DNA of 64,000 bases from Candidatus Eisenbacteria bacterium. Its GTDB lineage: Bacteria > Desulfobacterota > Binatia > DP-6. Numbering within the stretch: position 1 is the stretch's first letter; the number at the start of each line of letters is the position of its first letter. Location of the stretch: contig DATJZY010000022.1 of NCBI GenBank assembly GCA_035577985.1, positions 1-64,000 of the forward strand, read 5' to 3'. A model generated the notes under the pieces. That model had not been told where the DNA came from, searched no databases, and saw only the letters and a program-made list of their open reading frames with translations. Positions 25,723-35,068 of this stretch are shown piece after piece. A program made the position numbers and the translations under genes.

Positions 25723-27063
25723 CTATGCTCTGGCGAGGTGGCGGGAGCGGTGGGCCTGATGCCAGGTGCGGAGGACGACGCCGACGGAGGCGACGAGGTC
25801 GCGGACCATGCGTTCGTCGCGCTCGTCGAAGTGCGGGGCGCCCTTCTTGTTGAGAAGGCTCATGACGGCGAACGGACGGTCCCGGCGATCGAGGATGGGG
25901 ACGCTCAGCACGCTCTTGGTGCGGTAGCCGGTGCGCTGGTCGACGTCGCGGTTGAAGAGGGGCGACTCGTAGGCGTCGGGCACGTTCAGGAGCTGCCCGC
26001 CACGATAGACGTGGCCCGCGATGCCGCCGCTCGCGGGGATGCGGATCTCGAGCGGTTTTCCACCCTCCCCTTGCGCGACCATCGAATAGAGCTCGCCGCG
26101 CTGCTCGTCGGCGAGCAGCAGCGAGACGCGATCGGCGTCGAGGAGCTGGCCCACCTTCAGCGTCAGCACCTCGATCATCTGGGCGAGCATGACCTCGAAG
26201 GCCTCGTCCGTCCCGAGCGTCATGACCTCGAGGAGCTGATTCGCTTCTCCCGTGAGGTCCTCGAGGAACTTCGTGAACTGTCCCGGCGGCATCTCCGCCA
26301 CCTGCTTGGTGATCTCCCCGACGCGGTTCGAGCGCGCGAGCGTCGCGAGCAAGCGCTGGGTGCTGGCGCGCACCGCTTCCGAGAAGGTCGAGAGCCGCCC
26401 CTCCTCCAGGTGGATGATGCGGTCGGCCACGTCGAGAATGCGGTTGTCGTGCGTGACGAGCACGACGGCGGTGCCTTCCCTCTTCGCCAGATCGTGGAGC
26501 CGGTCGACGACGTCGCGCCCGGACTTCTTGTCGAGCGACGCCGTCGGCTCGTCGGCGAGGATGATGCGCGGCCGCGCGGCGAGTGCGCGCGCGATCGCGA
26601 CGCGCTGCTTCTGCCCGCCGGAGAGCTGGTCGGGGTAGTGGTTCACGCGATCCTCCAGCCCGACGCTCTTCAGCATCTCGATCGCGCGACTCTTCCCCTC
26701 CTTCGGCTTGAGCCCGAGCTCGGTCGACAGCCCCATGGTGACGTTCTCGGTCACGCTGAGCGCATCGAGAAGGTTGTGGAGCTGGAAGATGAAGCCGATC
26801 TGCCGCCGCACGGCGACGAGCGCCGCCTCGCCCGCGCCGTTCAGCTCGTGTCCGAGCACCTTGAGGCTCCCCTCCTGCGTCGCGCGCAGCGCGCCCATGA
26901 GCGTGAGGAGCGTCGTCTTGCCCGAGCCTGAGGGGCCGGTGAGGATCACGATCTCGCCCGCGGCGATCTCCGCCGAGACGTCGAACAGGATCTGCTTCCG
27001 GAGCTGGCCGCTGCCGTAGTAGTGCGACACCTCGGCGACCGTGATGACCGCGTCGCCCGCCAT
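25723..27063 (-). CDS. DevA/LolD-type ABC ATPase fused to a GAF domain
   Basis: A 446-residue protein. Residues 1-225 are a complete ABC ATPase: Walker A GPSGSGKT (43-50), Q-loop FIFQLHNLLDALSVTENV, signature LSGGQKQR, Walker B IILADEPTASLD and H-loop VTHD. After a helical linker, residues about 275-440 form a GAF domain (VSLLLADEQRGELYSMVA, GGIAGHVYRGGQLLNVPDAY, SVLSVPILDRRDRPFAVMSL). The ATPase drives the DevC permease next to it (starts overlap in TGATG). DevA proteins normally stop after the ATPase, so the GAF part could gate export by a small ligand. ATP hydrolysis and coupling are inferred. Confidence 0.93.
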   Translation of the reverse strand: MAGDAVITVAEVSHYYGSGQLRKQILFDVSAEIAAGEIVILTGPSGSGKTTLLTLMGALRATQEGSLKVLGHELNGAGEAALVAVRRQIGFIFQLHNLLDALSVTENVTMGLSTELGLKPKEGKSRAIEMLKSVGLEDRVNHYPDQLSGGQKQRVAIARALAARPRIILADEPTASLDKKSGRDVVDRLHDLAKREGTAVVLVTHDNRILDVADRIIHLEEGRLSTFSEAVRASTQRLLATLARSNRVGEITKQVAEMPPGQFTKFLEDLTGEANQLLEVMTLGTDEAFEVMLAQMIEVLTLKVGQLLDADRVSLLLADEQRGELYSMVAQGEGGKPLEIRIPASGGIAGHVYRGGQLLNVPDAYESPLFNRDVDQRTGYRTKSVLSVPILDRRDRPFAVMSLLNKKGAPHFDERDERMVRDLVASVGVVLRTWHQAHRSRHLARA

Positions 27064-28217
27064 CAGAACACGTCGGCCGGATCCGCGGCGCGGAGCTTGC
27101 GGACGGCGATCAGCGCAGACGCCCAGCACATGACGAGCGTGAGCACCAGGACCTGGGTCGCGCGCACGGGCTCGATGGCCATCGGCAGCATCGTCGCCTT
27201 CTTCGTGACGACGTAAAGGCGCTCGCACAGCGCCACGCCGGGCACGAAGCCCGCGAGGCCCAGGATCGACGACTCGAAGAGCACGACGGCCGCGAGGTAG
27301 CGATTCGTGTAGCCCATCGCCTTGAGGGTCGCGTACTCCTTCAGGTGGTCCGAGATGTCGGCGAAAAGGATCTGGTAGACGATGATCATGCCGACGACGA
27401 GCCCCATGATGACGCCGAACGTGAACACGAAGCCGATCGGCGTCGCCGTCGCCCAGTAGCCGACCTCGTGGTCGATCATCTCCTGCTTGGTCACGATCTT
27501 CACGTCCTGGGGGAGATGGGCGCGCATCGCCGCCTGGACGGCCTTCGGATCGGCGCCGGGCTTGAGGCGTACGATCCCGATGCCCGGCTTCCCGAGCGTC
27601 ATGTGCGGGTTGATGCGCAGGTAGTTGAGGTCGCTCGTGTAGATCGTCCCATCGACGCCGAACGAGGTGCCCATCTTGAAGAGGCCGCCGACCGTGACCC
27701 TGCGGTTGCGCGCTTCGGTCGAGACCTCCTTGCCCTCCTTGAAGAGCGAGACGATCGGACCGAACTCGGGCCGCGAGTACTCGTCGAACAGGACGACGTC
27801 GGGCTCGCGCGTGAGGCGCACCTGCGCGTTCACCTCCGGGAGATCGAATGCGTCGGCCACCGGATCGATGCCGAGAATGAAGATGTCACGCGTCCGTCCC
27901 GTCTCCGGGTTCTTCCACGGCACCGTGCCCGTGTAGACCGGCGTCACGGACTCGACGCCGTCGAAGGCAAGCGCCTGGTAGAGCCGCACGCGTGGGAACT
28001 GGCTCGGAAAGGCGAGCACGTTGTAGTGCGGGTGGAAGAAAAAGAGGTCGCCCTTCAAGCGCATGTGGACGTTGACGGCGCTGTTGAAGAGCGCGTCCTG
28101 GAATCCGAACTGCATGAACATGAGGATCACGGCGAACGCGACGCCGGCGATCGCGACCGCGAAGCGGCCCTTCTGGCGGCGGAGCTGAAGCCAGGCGAGT
28201 CGAGCGCCGGAGATCAT
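27063..28217 (-). CDS. DevC-type ABC export permease
   Basis: A 384-residue permease of the MacB/FtsX fold. One N-terminal helix (RFAVAIAGVAFAVILMFMQF) is followed by a periplasmic domain to about residue 250 and three C-terminal helices. The opening ARLAWLQLRRQKGRFAVAIA and the segment FLFHP-like FFFHPHYNVLAFPSQFPR are typical of DevC. In cyanobacteria DevBCA with TolC exports glycolipids; other homologues export different amphiphiles. The gene lies between the adaptor gene (nine-base gap) and the ATPase gene (one-base overlap). Confidence 0.92.
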   Translation of the reverse strand: MISGARLAWLQLRRQKGRFAVAIAGVAFAVILMFMQFGFQDALFNSAVNVHMRLKGDLFFFHPHYNVLAFPSQFPRVRLYQALAFDGVESVTPVYTGTVPWKNPETGRTRDIFILGIDPVADAFDLPEVNAQVRLTREPDVVLFDEYSRPEFGPIVSLFKEGKEVSTEARNRRVTVGGLFKMGTSFGVDGTIYTSDLNYLRINPHMTLGKPGIGIVRLKPGADPKAVQAAMRAHLPQDVKIVTKQEMIDHEVGYWATATPIGFVFTFGVIMGLVVGMIIVYQILFADISDHLKEYATLKAMGYTNRYLAAVVLFESSILGLAGFVPGVALCERLYVVTKKATMLPMAIEPVRATQVLVLTLVMCWASALIAVRKLRAADPADVF

Positions 28218-28226
28218 GGACGTCGC

Positions 28227-29054
28227 CTACGGCTGGATCGCGACCTCGACCTGGAGGTGCGAGAGGCCGGCGGCGCGCTTCGCCTCGTCGAGCTTGACGC
28301 GCACCTCGACGACCCGCGAGTCGGTCTTGGCGACCGGATCGGTGCCGAGGACGTCCTGCTTGCCGATCTTCATGCCGATGCGGTCGACCTTCCCGGTGAG
28401 CGTGCCCTCGAACGCGGGGCTCTTCACGCTCACCTGCTGGCCGACCTTCACGCGTCCGATGTCCGTCTCGTAGACCTCCGCGACCACGAACATCTCGTCC
28501 GTCTGCGCCAGCTCCGCGATGCCGCCCGGACCGACCCGCTCGCCGCGTCGCGCGAAGATCTGCACGATCTGTCCGGCGACGGGGGCCCGCACGACGTCGA
28601 GATCGAGGACCGCCTGGGCGGCGACGAGGTCGGCGCGCGCCGTGTCGACGTGGAGCTGCGCGTTGTCGAGCGCCTCCTGCGAGACGATGCGCTGGGCGAT
28701 GAGCGGTCGCAGGCGCCCGAGCTCGGCTTCGGCGTTGCGGAGGGCGGCCTTCGCCTTGGTGACCGCCGCTTCGTCGGCCGTCATCGTGTCCAGGTCGGCG
28801 ATCGGCTGATCGACCTTCACGCGATCGCCCTCCTCGACGTAGAGCTTCGCGATGACGGCCGAGGGACGCGACGGGCCCGCGATGCGCAGGATGCCGTCCT
28901 TGGGCTCGATCCGCCCGAGGGCGCTCACGCCCGCGGGCGCTCCGGGCTGCGCGCCCGCGGTCGCGTCCGCCGAGCGATCGGTCGACTGACATCCGGCGGC
29001 GACGAACGTGACGGCCGCGAGCGATCCGAACAGTCTCGTCGTCCATCGGGGCAT
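28227..29054 (-). CDS. DevB/HlyD-type periplasmic adaptor, lipoprotein
   Basis: A 275-residue membrane-fusion protein. The ATG at 29054 gives a lipoprotein signal with lipobox VAAGC, while the longer frame does not. The biotinyl-lipoyl part is visible in [20 protein letters not shown] and [20 protein letters not shown]. Between them lies a short coiled-coil hairpin ([20 protein letters not shown]). The beta-barrel follows ([20 protein letters not shown]). It is the first gene of the adaptor-permease-ATPase operon and would link the permease to a TolC-like channel, which is not encoded here. Confidence 0.9.
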   Translation of the reverse strand: MPRWTTRLFGSLAAVTFVAAGCQSTDRSADATAGAQPGAPAGVSALGRIEPKDGILRIAGPSRPSAVIAKLYVEEGDRVKVDQPIADLDTMTADEAAVTKAKAALRNAEAELGRLRPLIAQRIVSQEALDNAQLHVDTARADLVAAQAVLDLDVVRAPVAGQIVQIFARRGERVGPGGIAELAQTDEMFVVAEVYETDIGRVKVGQQVSVKSPAFEGTLTGKVDRIGMKIGKQDVLGTDPVAKTDSRVVEVRVKLDEAKRAAGLSHLQVEVAIQP

Positions 29055-29151
29055 GCGGTCCGTCCTCGACGAACCTTCTAGTCTGCTCACGTGCGGGAGA
29101 GCAATGCTCGCCGACCTGTCCCGTCCGCGCCCCTTCTGCTATCCCACGGCC

Positions 29152-30447
29152 ATGGCGGTGGTCACGGTGGATGGCATCGGCGCCCACGAGGGCGCGACGG
29201 TCACGTTGCGCGGGTGGCTGGCGCAGCGGCGCTCGAGCGGCAAGCTGCACTTCCTGCAGGTCCGCGACGGCACGGGCACGATCCAGTGCGTGATGGGGAA
29301 ATCCGACGTCCCGGAAGACGTGTTCCTGCTCGCCGACCACTTGCCGCAGGAGACCTCGCTCGAGGTCGACGGCGTCGTGCGCGCGGACAAGCGCTCGGCG
29401 ATCGGGTACGAGCTGGGCGTGAGCGGGCTGCGCGTCGTCGCGAAGCCCGTGGCCGAATACCCCATCTCGCCGAAGGACCACGGCACCGCGTTCCTGCTCG
29501 AGCACCGTCACCTCTGGCTCCGCTCGACCCGCCAGCACGCCGTCATGCGCATCCGGGCCGAGATCATTCGCGCCGTGCGCGAATACCTCGACGGGCACGG
29601 CTTTCTCGGCTTCGACGCGCCGATCCTGACGCCCGCGGCGTGCGAGGGCACGACGACGCTCTTTCCCGTCGAGTACTTCGGCGAGCACGCCTTCCTGACG
29701 CAGTCGGGGCAGCTCTACGCGGAGGCCGGCGCGATGGCGTTCGGCAAGGTCTACACGTTCGGTCCCACCTTCCGCGCCGAGAAGTCGAAGACGCGCCGGC
29801 ACTTGACCGAGTTCTGGATGGTCGAGCCGGAGATGGCGTTCGCCGGCCTCGACGAGGACATGGACCTGGCCGAGGACTTCCTCGTCCACGTCGTCGGGCG
29901 TGTGCTCGAGCGCCGCGCGGTCGAGCTGCGCGTGCTCGAGCGCGACACGACGAAGCTCGCGTGCGTGCAGAAGCCGTTCCCGCGCATCACGTACGGCGAG
30001 GCGATCGAGCGGCTCCAGCGCAAGGGCTTTCCCGTCACCTGGGGCGACGACTTCGGCGGCGACGAGGAGACGGCGCTGTCGAGCGAGTTCGACCGCCCGG
30101 TGATGGTGCACCGCTATCCGCTCGCGTCGAAGGCGTTCTACATGAAGGCCGATCCCGCCGACCCGCGGCTCGCGCTCTGCGTCGACGTGCTCGCGCCCGA
30201 AGGCTACGGCGAGATCATCGGCGGCGGTCAGCGCGAGGACGATCTCGCGCGGCTCGAGGCCCGGATCGCCGAGCACCAGCTGCCGCGCGAGGCGTTCGAC
30301 TGGTACCTCGACCTGCGGCGCTTCGGCTCCACGCCGCACGCCGGATTCGGCATGGGTATCGAGCGGTGCGTGGCGTGGCTCTGCGGCCTCCACCACGTGC
30401 GAGAAACCATTCCCTTCCCGCGCATGCTCGAACGCCTGCGCCCGTGA
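29152..30447 (+). CDS. asnS: Asparaginyl-tRNA synthetase
   Basis: A 431-residue class II aminoacyl-tRNA synthetase that charges tRNA-Asn. The N-terminal OB-fold anticodon-binding domain ([20 protein letters not shown]) precedes the catalytic core. Motif 2 is [20 protein letters not shown] with [10 protein letters not shown], and motif 3 lies in [15 protein letters not shown]. The combination [10 protein letters not shown] and [13 protein letters not shown] is typical of AsnRS rather than AspRS. The ATG at 29152 is preferred over a longer frame starting near 29008 because the OB fold begins at once. It stands alone, divergent from the exporter operon. Confidence 0.95.
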   Translation: MAVVTVDGIGAHEGATVTLRGWLAQRRSSGKLHFLQVRDGTGTIQCVMGKSDVPEDVFLLADHLPQETSLEVDGVVRADKRSAIGYELGVSGLRVVAKPVAEYPISPKDHGTAFLLEHRHLWLRSTRQHAVMRIRAEIIRAVREYLDGHGFLGFDAPILTPAACEGTTTLFPVEYFGEHAFLTQSGQLYAEAGAMAFGKVYTFGPTFRAEKSKTRRHLTEFWMVEPEMAFAGLDEDMDLAEDFLVHVVGRVLERRAVELRVLERDTTKLACVQKPFPRITYGEAIERLQRKGFPVTWGDDFGGDEETALSSEFDRPVMVHRYPLASKAFYMKADPADPRLALCVDVLAPEGYGEIIGGGQREDDLARLEARIAEHQLPREAFDWYLDLRRFGSTPHAGFGMGIERCVAWLCGLHHVRETIPFPRMLERLRP

Positions 30448-30486
30448 CTTGACCGTTTTCAGGGCCGCACATAAACACCTCGCCGC

Positions 30487-30924
30487 ATGCGACCACGCCG
30501 CTTCGCCGCCGCTCTGGTGCTCGCGATCGCGATGGCGGGCGGCGCCGGCGCCAAGCCGGCCGCGACCAAGCCCGCCGAGATGACCAGCAGCCAGCAGTCG
30601 CTCCAGAACCAGATGGCGGAAGCGCAGAAGTGGCTCGGCGAGCAGGTGTGGCACATCAAGGAAGAGGTCGACGCCCTTCCCGGCATCATCGCCGAGGCGA
30701 AGGAGGGGCACACCGCCACGCAGGAAGAGGTCGGCAAGCTGCGTGACGAGGTGAAGGGCCTCTACGTGGAGCTCTCGAGCGTCAAGCAGCAGATCGAAGG
30801 CTTGAAGGGCGACATCGGCAGCGTCGACACCAACGTCTACCGCTTTCGCGCCTACTCGGGCTTCTTCCTCGCCCTCATGCTGCTCATGGTGTTCGTCATC
30901 CTGGTGATGACGGTGCGGCGGTAG
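30487..30924 (+). CDS. Coiled-coil membrane protein, 145 aa
   Basis: No known family. A signal peptide-like N-terminus (RRFAAALVLAIAMAGGAGA) is followed by a long charged helix at about 30-115 with heptad character (VGKLRDEVKGLYVELSSVKQ). A single C-terminal transmembrane helix follows (GFFLALMLLMVFVILVMTV), ending in RR. The coiled coil would lie in the periplasm. The gene starts 40 bases after asnS and may share its transcript. Function unknown. Confidence 0.7.
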   Translation: MRPRRFAAALVLAIAMAGGAGAKPAATKPAEMTSSQQSLQNQMAEAQKWLGEQVWHIKEEVDALPGIIAEAKEGHTATQEEVGKLRDEVKGLYVELSSVKQQIEGLKGDIGSVDTNVYRFRAYSGFFLALMLLMVFVILVMTVRR

Positions 30925-30952
30925 GGCGTCGCGCTGACGACGGAACGCGGGT

Positions 30953-31072
30953 TGCGCGAGGCGGGGGCCGACGCTCCGCTTCGGCTCGGCGCGCGGATGA
31001 GACGCGGCGTCTTGGCCGGAGCGCTACGTCGCGCCGCTCGCAGGCGCTCCGCATCGGCCCCCGCCTCGCGCA
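30953..31072. repeat. Long intergenic palindrome, copy A
   Basis: The 19-base arms 30953-30971 (TGCGCGAGGCGGGGGCCGA) and 31054-31072 are exact reverse complements. The 82-base centre contains further imperfect symmetry. The centre shares the pieces CGCTTCGGCTC and GTCGCGCCGC with the element at 36515-36639. It fills the spacer between the coiled-coil gene and the VanZ-like stop, so it is read from both sides only at gene ends. Confidence 0.8.
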
Positions 31073-31099
31073 CGGTCGTCGAGCTCGTCAGCGTTCCGC

Positions 31100-31702
31100 T
31101 TACCGCTTCCTATCGGCCGTTGCAGCGGCCCCCTGCTGCGCCGGATCTTGGCCCGACACGGCCGCGGCCCTAGAGGACTGCGTCGAGGGCACCCCAGCCC
31201 GCCACACCGCCAGCACGAGCGCGCCGAGCGCGGCGCCGAGCGCGTTCGCGGCGACGTCGCGCAGGTCGTAGACGCGCCCGGGGGTCACGGCCTGCAGGAG
31301 CTCGTCACCCCAGCCGAGGAGCGCGGCCAGCACCGCGGCGGCGACGTAGGCGGAGCCGCGGTCGGTCCAGGCGGGAACGAGCGCGCGCCAGGCGAGCCAG
31401 GCCGCGATGCCGTACTCGGGGAGATGGACGCGCTCGAGCCGGATCGCGCGCAGCCAGCCGAGCCCGAAGGCATAGCCGAGGGCCGCGATGGTGAGCGCCG
31501 TGTACGCCCACGACGACGCGGCGCGACGCCGCAGGCGGACGAGAAGCGCGACCGCGCCCGCGAGGACGATGGCGACCGCGCCGCGTCCCAGCAGGAAGCG
31601 GCCCGCCGGCGACTCCTGCACCGCGGTGCCGATCGCCGGACCGAACGGCAGGAGCCCGTAGAGGAACGCCGTGTACGCGCCAAGCGCGAGCCAGCGGCGC
31701 AT
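31100..31702 (-). CDS. VanZ-like membrane protein
   Basis: A 200-residue protein with four or five hydrophobic helices. It shows the VanZ-like pattern: HLPEYGIAAWLAWRAL and, later, WGDELLQAVTPGRVYDLRDV followed by AANALGAALGA. VanZ of enterococci raises teicoplanin resistance by an unknown route; most bacterial homologues have no assigned role. The C-terminal 30 residues are polar and Ala/Gln-rich. It is encoded nine bases downstream of the thiolase gene on the same strand and could be co-transcribed, though no common job is obvious. Confidence 0.8.
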   Translation of the reverse strand: MRRWLALGAYTAFLYGLLPFGPAIGTAVQESPAGRFLLGRGAVAIVLAGAVALLVRLRRRAASSWAYTALTIAALGYAFGLGWLRAIRLERVHLPEYGIAAWLAWRALVPAWTDRGSAYVAAAVLAALLGWGDELLQAVTPGRVYDLRDVAANALGAALGALVLAVWRAGVPSTQSSRAAAVSGQDPAQQGAAATADRKR

Positions 31703-31711
31703 CGCGGGGGG

Positions 31712-32854
31712 TTAGTTTCCCAGCACGACGACGCAGGCGACGGCGCCCGGGCCGCCCACGTTGTGCGCGACGCCGAGCGTCGGGCTCTTCACCTGCCGCG
31801 CACCCGCTTCGCCGCGGAGCTGCGTCACGCACTCGAAGATCATACGCACGCCGCTCGCGCCGATCGGATGCCCGAACGACTTGAGCCCGCCCGACGGATT
31901 GATCGGGATGTCGCCGTCGAGTGCCGTCCGCCCCTCCTCCACGAGCTTCCAGCCCTCCCCCTTCTTGCAGAACCCGAGGTCCTCGGTGTTCGAGATCTCG
32001 GTCCAGGTGAAGCAGTCGTGGACCTCCGCGAACGAGACGTCCTTCGGGGCGATGCCCGCCATCGCGTACGCCGCCTGCGACGCCTTCACCGTCGACGGAA
32101 ATCCGAGGTAGTCGAAGGTGGGGTCGTAGAACGGCTTGCCGGTTTCGACCGCGAGCGCCGCCGCCTTCACGTAGATGGGCGTTGTCTGGTACCTGGTCGC
32201 GAGATCCGCGCGACACACGATCGCCGCGGCGGCGCCGTCGGTCGTGGGGCAGCAGTCGAAGAGGCCGAACGGCGACGCGATGATGGGCGACTTGAGCGCC
32301 TGCTCGACGGTGATCTCCGAGCGCAGGTGGGCGCGCTCGTTCTTGGCGCCGTTGCGGTGGTTCTTCACCGCCACCTTCGCGAGCGTCTCGCGACCCATGC
32401 CGAAGGTGTGCATGTAGCGCGTCGCCGCGAGCGCGAAGAGGCCGGGCGCCGAGTTGCCCCGCCCGAGCAGCGGATGGCCGAAGCGCGGCAGGCCGCGCCC
32501 GCCCCGGTCCTTCAGCTTCTCGGCGCCGACCACGAGCACCACGTCGTGCACGCCGGCCGCGACGGTGATGCACGCGTTGCGAAAGGCGTCGGTGCCGGTC
32601 GCGCAGTAGTTCTCGACCCGTGTGATGGGACGGCCGTAGAGCCGCAGCGCGTCGCCGAGCGACACCGCCGACTTTCCGCCGCCCGGACCCGGAATGTACG
32701 TCCCGAGATACGCCGCCTCGATCTCGGCGGGATCGATGCCGGCATCGTCGTAGGCCGCGAAGGCCGCGTCGCAGATGAGCTCCTCGTAGCCGCGATCGTA
32801 GCGCTCGCCGAACTTCGTGCAGCCGACGCCGATCACGGCGACCTTGTCCTTCAT
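31712..32854 (-). CDS. Thiolase (SCP2/acetyl-CoA acetyltransferase type)
   Basis: A 380-residue thiolase. The nucleophilic Cys 84 lies in VENYCATGTDAF. The His motif is KSFGHPIGASGVRM, and the C-terminal region GVAHNVGGPGAVACVVVLG ends in the Gly-rich loop without the second catalytic Cys of standard thiolases, as is usual in the SCP2 branch. These proteins cleave or form 3-ketoacyl-CoA, often for branched, sterol or aromatic substrates, and may need a DUF35/OB-fold partner. A protein carrying such a domain is encoded at 35069-36460, though not adjacent. Acyl-CoA dehydrogenases elsewhere in the window fit the same metabolism. Confidence 0.92.
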   Translation of the reverse strand: MKDKVAVIGVGCTKFGERYDRGYEELICDAAFAAYDDAGIDPAEIEAAYLGTYIPGPGGGKSAVSLGDALRLYGRPITRVENYCATGTDAFRNACITVAAGVHDVVLVVGAEKLKDRGGRGLPRFGHPLLGRGNSAPGLFALAATRYMHTFGMGRETLAKVAVKNHRNGAKNERAHLRSEITVEQALKSPIIASPFGLFDCCPTTDGAAAAIVCRADLATRYQTTPIYVKAAALAVETGKPFYDPTFDYLGFPSTVKASQAAYAMAGIAPKDVSFAEVHDCFTWTEISNTEDLGFCKKGEGWKLVEEGRTALDGDIPINPSGGLKSFGHPIGASGVRMIFECVTQLRGEAGARQVKSPTLGVAHNVGGPGAVACVVVLGN

Positions 32855-32886
32855 GGGCTCGTTTCAGCCCGCCGCGGGGTGGAGAG

Positions 32887-33321
32887 TCAAGCGCGCTCGG
32901 CGAAGTGCTCGGCGCGCGGCCGCTGCCAGAGCAGGAGCGCCGCGCCGACGATGAAGAACGGCTGCGCGGCGTCGAGGCCGTGCGTCAGGAAGCCGAGGAC
33001 GAGGCCATAGAGCGCCACCGCCTCCGAAAGGGACCAGCACACGAGGTAGGTCGTGAACACGGCCTGCGGGTCCGGCGCCGCGGTGGCGGGTCCGGCATCG
33101 GACGGCGGCAGGTTCCGCCGGAAGACGAGGACGACGCCGAGGTTCGCGACCGTGAGCCCGATGAAGAGGTAGCGCATCATCGTGGCGTCCGTCGGGGCGG
33201 GCGTCCCGGGCTGCCCGAGCAGCAGCACGAGGACGACGACGTACATGACGAGCGAGACGAGGAGCGCTCCCCACACGAGCCGCGCTCGCCCGATCGTCGG
33301 AGACGCGATGCCGCCCGTCAT
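32887..33321 (-). CDS. Four-helix membrane protein, 144 aa
   Basis: Not recognised. Four hydrophobic helices are visible (LVWGALLVSLVMYVVVLVLL; YLFIGLTVANLGVVLVF; TYLVCWSLSEAVALYGLVLG; FFIVGAALLLWQRP). The third has an acidic residue within it (SEAVALYG), which recalls small redox or ion-channel-like membrane proteins. It begins inside the stop of the S1/P1 nuclease gene (ATGA) and ends the four-gene operon that starts at 36460. Confidence 0.7.
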   Translation of the reverse strand: MTGGIASPTIGRARLVWGALLVSLVMYVVVLVLLLGQPGTPAPTDATMMRYLFIGLTVANLGVVLVFRRNLPPSDAGPATAAPDPQAVFTTYLVCWSLSEAVALYGLVLGFLTHGLDAAQPFFIVGAALLLWQRPRAEHFAERA

Positions 33322-34268
33322 GGCCACACCTCGTTCAGCACCCGCGCCAGGCGTCCGCCCGCCGCGGTCAGTTGCTCCTCGAGCATCGCTTCGACGGCAT
33401 CCACGTAGGCGGCGTCGACGTGCGCCCCGAGCCGCAGCATGCGCCGCCCGACGTCGTCCGCGTCGAGGCAAGAGTCGAGACGCCCGTCGGGCTCGCGCGG
33501 CACCCGAGCCGACAAGCGTCCGTAGGCGGCGCGCACGCCCACCTCGTGCGCCTCCCACGCCCAGGTGTCCACGTCGACCGGCGCCGCCACGGCTCGTCGC
33601 AGCGTCGCGCGCCGGCGGCTGCGGAGCGCGTCGGCGAGCGTGCCCGGCGAGCCGCCCTCGCGGCGCATGAGGTCGCGCACGAGCTGCACGTCCCACACCT
33701 CGTGGAGGTTGGGATCGTACTTCTCGCCGCCGGCGATCGCGTGCGGCGCGGCGTCGAACCACGCCACCGGCAGGCAGTTGCCGCCGCGGTCGCCGTTCGT
33801 GGTCGCGTGGAGCGGCTGATGCAGGTCGGCGACCAAGTGGACGACGAACCGCAGCGCGCGCGCCCGCTCCGCCCCCGACGCGGACGAGCGCAGCACGTCG
33901 ATCTCGCGCTGCAGGGCGGACAGGATGCAGTTGCCGAACCGACACCCGCGGCGAAGCTCGCTGCGCGCGGCATCGAGCGGCACGTTCACGTAGTGCCACG
34001 GCGCCGTCTTCGGCTCGTCGTCGCGGATCGCGTCGGCCCACGTCGAGACGGCCGCCAGCACGTTGCGGCTCGGCCGCTCGCACCCGCGGTGCTCGGCGGC
34101 GATCGGATGCGCCCCCAGGAGCTCCGTCGCGCCGTCGCGCGCCCGCGGCGAGAGCTCCGCCCATGCGAGCAGCGCCACCACGTGGTGTCCGTCGCAGCCC
34201 CAGGGATGTGCCGGCCGCGCGATCGCGAGCAGGGCCACGAGCCCGAGCACCGCGACGCGCGTCGTCAC
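33318..34268 (-). CDS. Secreted S1/P1-type zinc nuclease
   Basis: A 316-residue exported nuclease of the S1/P1 family, which cleaves single-stranded nucleic acids and 3'-nucleotides with three zinc ions. The signal peptide ends at PAHP, leaving Trp-Gly (WGCDGHHVVALLAWAEL) near the mature N-terminus as the family requires. Other ligands are in STWADAIRDD, WHYVNVP, FVVHLVADLHQPLHATTNGD and NLHEVWD. The GTG start at 34268 overlaps the stop of the inositol monophosphatase gene (GTGA). Its place behind two cytoplasmic enzymes is unusual. Confidence 0.92.
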   Translation of the reverse strand: MTTRVAVLGLVALLAIARPAHPWGCDGHHVVALLAWAELSPRARDGATELLGAHPIAAEHRGCERPSRNVLAAVSTWADAIRDDEPKTAPWHYVNVPLDAARSELRRGCRFGNCILSALQREIDVLRSSASGAERARALRFVVHLVADLHQPLHATTNGDRGGNCLPVAWFDAAPHAIAGGEKYDPNLHEVWDVQLVRDLMRREGGSPGTLADALRSRRRATLRRAVAAPVDVDTWAWEAHEVGVRAAYGRLSARVPREPDGRLDSCLDADDVGRRMLRLGAHVDAAYVDAVEAMLEEQLTAAGGRLARVLNEVWP

Positions 34269-35065
34269 GGCGCCTCGACGCCGGCCTCGCGCAGGAGCGC
34301 GAGCAGCGCGTCCACGAGCCGCGGTCCGGCGGCGACCAGGAGCGGGGTCGGCGCCGTCGCGCGCGGCAGGACGTGCACCGTCGCGCCGGCGGCGCGCGCG
34401 ATCGCGGTTCCCGCCGCCATGTCCCACTCGGCGAGCCCGACCTCGTAGAACGCGTCGAGCTGGCCGCTCGCGACGCACGAGAGGTCGATCGCCGCCGAGC
34501 CACCCCGGCGGATGTCGCGCACGCGGGGCAGCACGCGCGTCAGCACGGCGGCCTGCCACGCCCGCCGCTCGGGCTGCGGCTGAAAGCCGGTCGCGACCAG
34601 CGCCGTCGCGAGGTCGGTGTGGTCGCGCGCGGCGATCGGGGCACCGTTGCACGCCGCACCCGCGCCGACGATCCCGGTGTAGACGCGATCGCGCGCCGAG
34701 TCGTGCACGACACCCGCCGCGAGCACGCCGTCGATCTCGATGCCGATCGAGGCGCCGAACGCCGGATACCGGTAGATATAGTTCGTGGTCCCGTCGAGCG
34801 GATCGACGATCCAGCGCACGCCGGACGTGCCGGCGCGCTGCGCGCCCTCCTCGCCGAGGATCGCGTCGTCCGGCCGCTCGGCGACGATGCTGTCGACGAT
34901 CACACGCTCGGCCTCGTGATCGACCTCCGTCACCATGTCGGTGGCGGTCGACTTGGTGGCGATCTCCTGGGTGCGCCCGAGCCCGGTGCGGTGCACGCGC
35001 GCTGCCGCGCGCGCCACGCGCGTGGCGAGGACGACGAGCGCCGCGACGTCGCCGGGAGCGCGCAC
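34265..35065 (-). CDS. Inositol monophosphatase family protein
   Basis: A 266-residue Mg2+-dependent phosphatase. The metal sites are DMVTEVDHEAE (Asp 49), LGEEG (71-74), DPLDGTTNY (Asp 88 and 91) and EWDMAAG near residue 215. Substrates in this family include inositol phosphate, histidinol phosphate, PAP and sugar bisphosphates. The sequence resembles the inositol/SuhB branch, yet this is not decisive. Start GTG at 35065 lies three bases after the stop of the HMG-CoA-synthase-like gene. Confidence 0.92.
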   Translation of the reverse strand: MRAPGDVAALVVLATRVARAAARVHRTGLGRTQEIATKSTATDMVTEVDHEAERVIVDSIVAERPDDAILGEEGAQRAGTSGVRWIVDPLDGTTNYIYRYPAFGASIGIEIDGVLAAGVVHDSARDRVYTGIVGAGAACNGAPIAARDHTDLATALVATGFQPQPERRAWQAAVLTRVLPRVRDIRRGGSAAIDLSCVASGQLDAFYEVGLAEWDMAAGTAIARAAGATVHVLPRATAPTPLLVAAGPRLVDALLALLREAGVEAP

Positions 35066-35068
35066 CGC

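Noticed and set aside
25513-25735. Coding sequence inside the 25.5 kb palindrome
   Set aside because: Frames there repeat the same Pro/Arg/Gly-rich string from both arms, which is what an inverted repeat yields in any frame.
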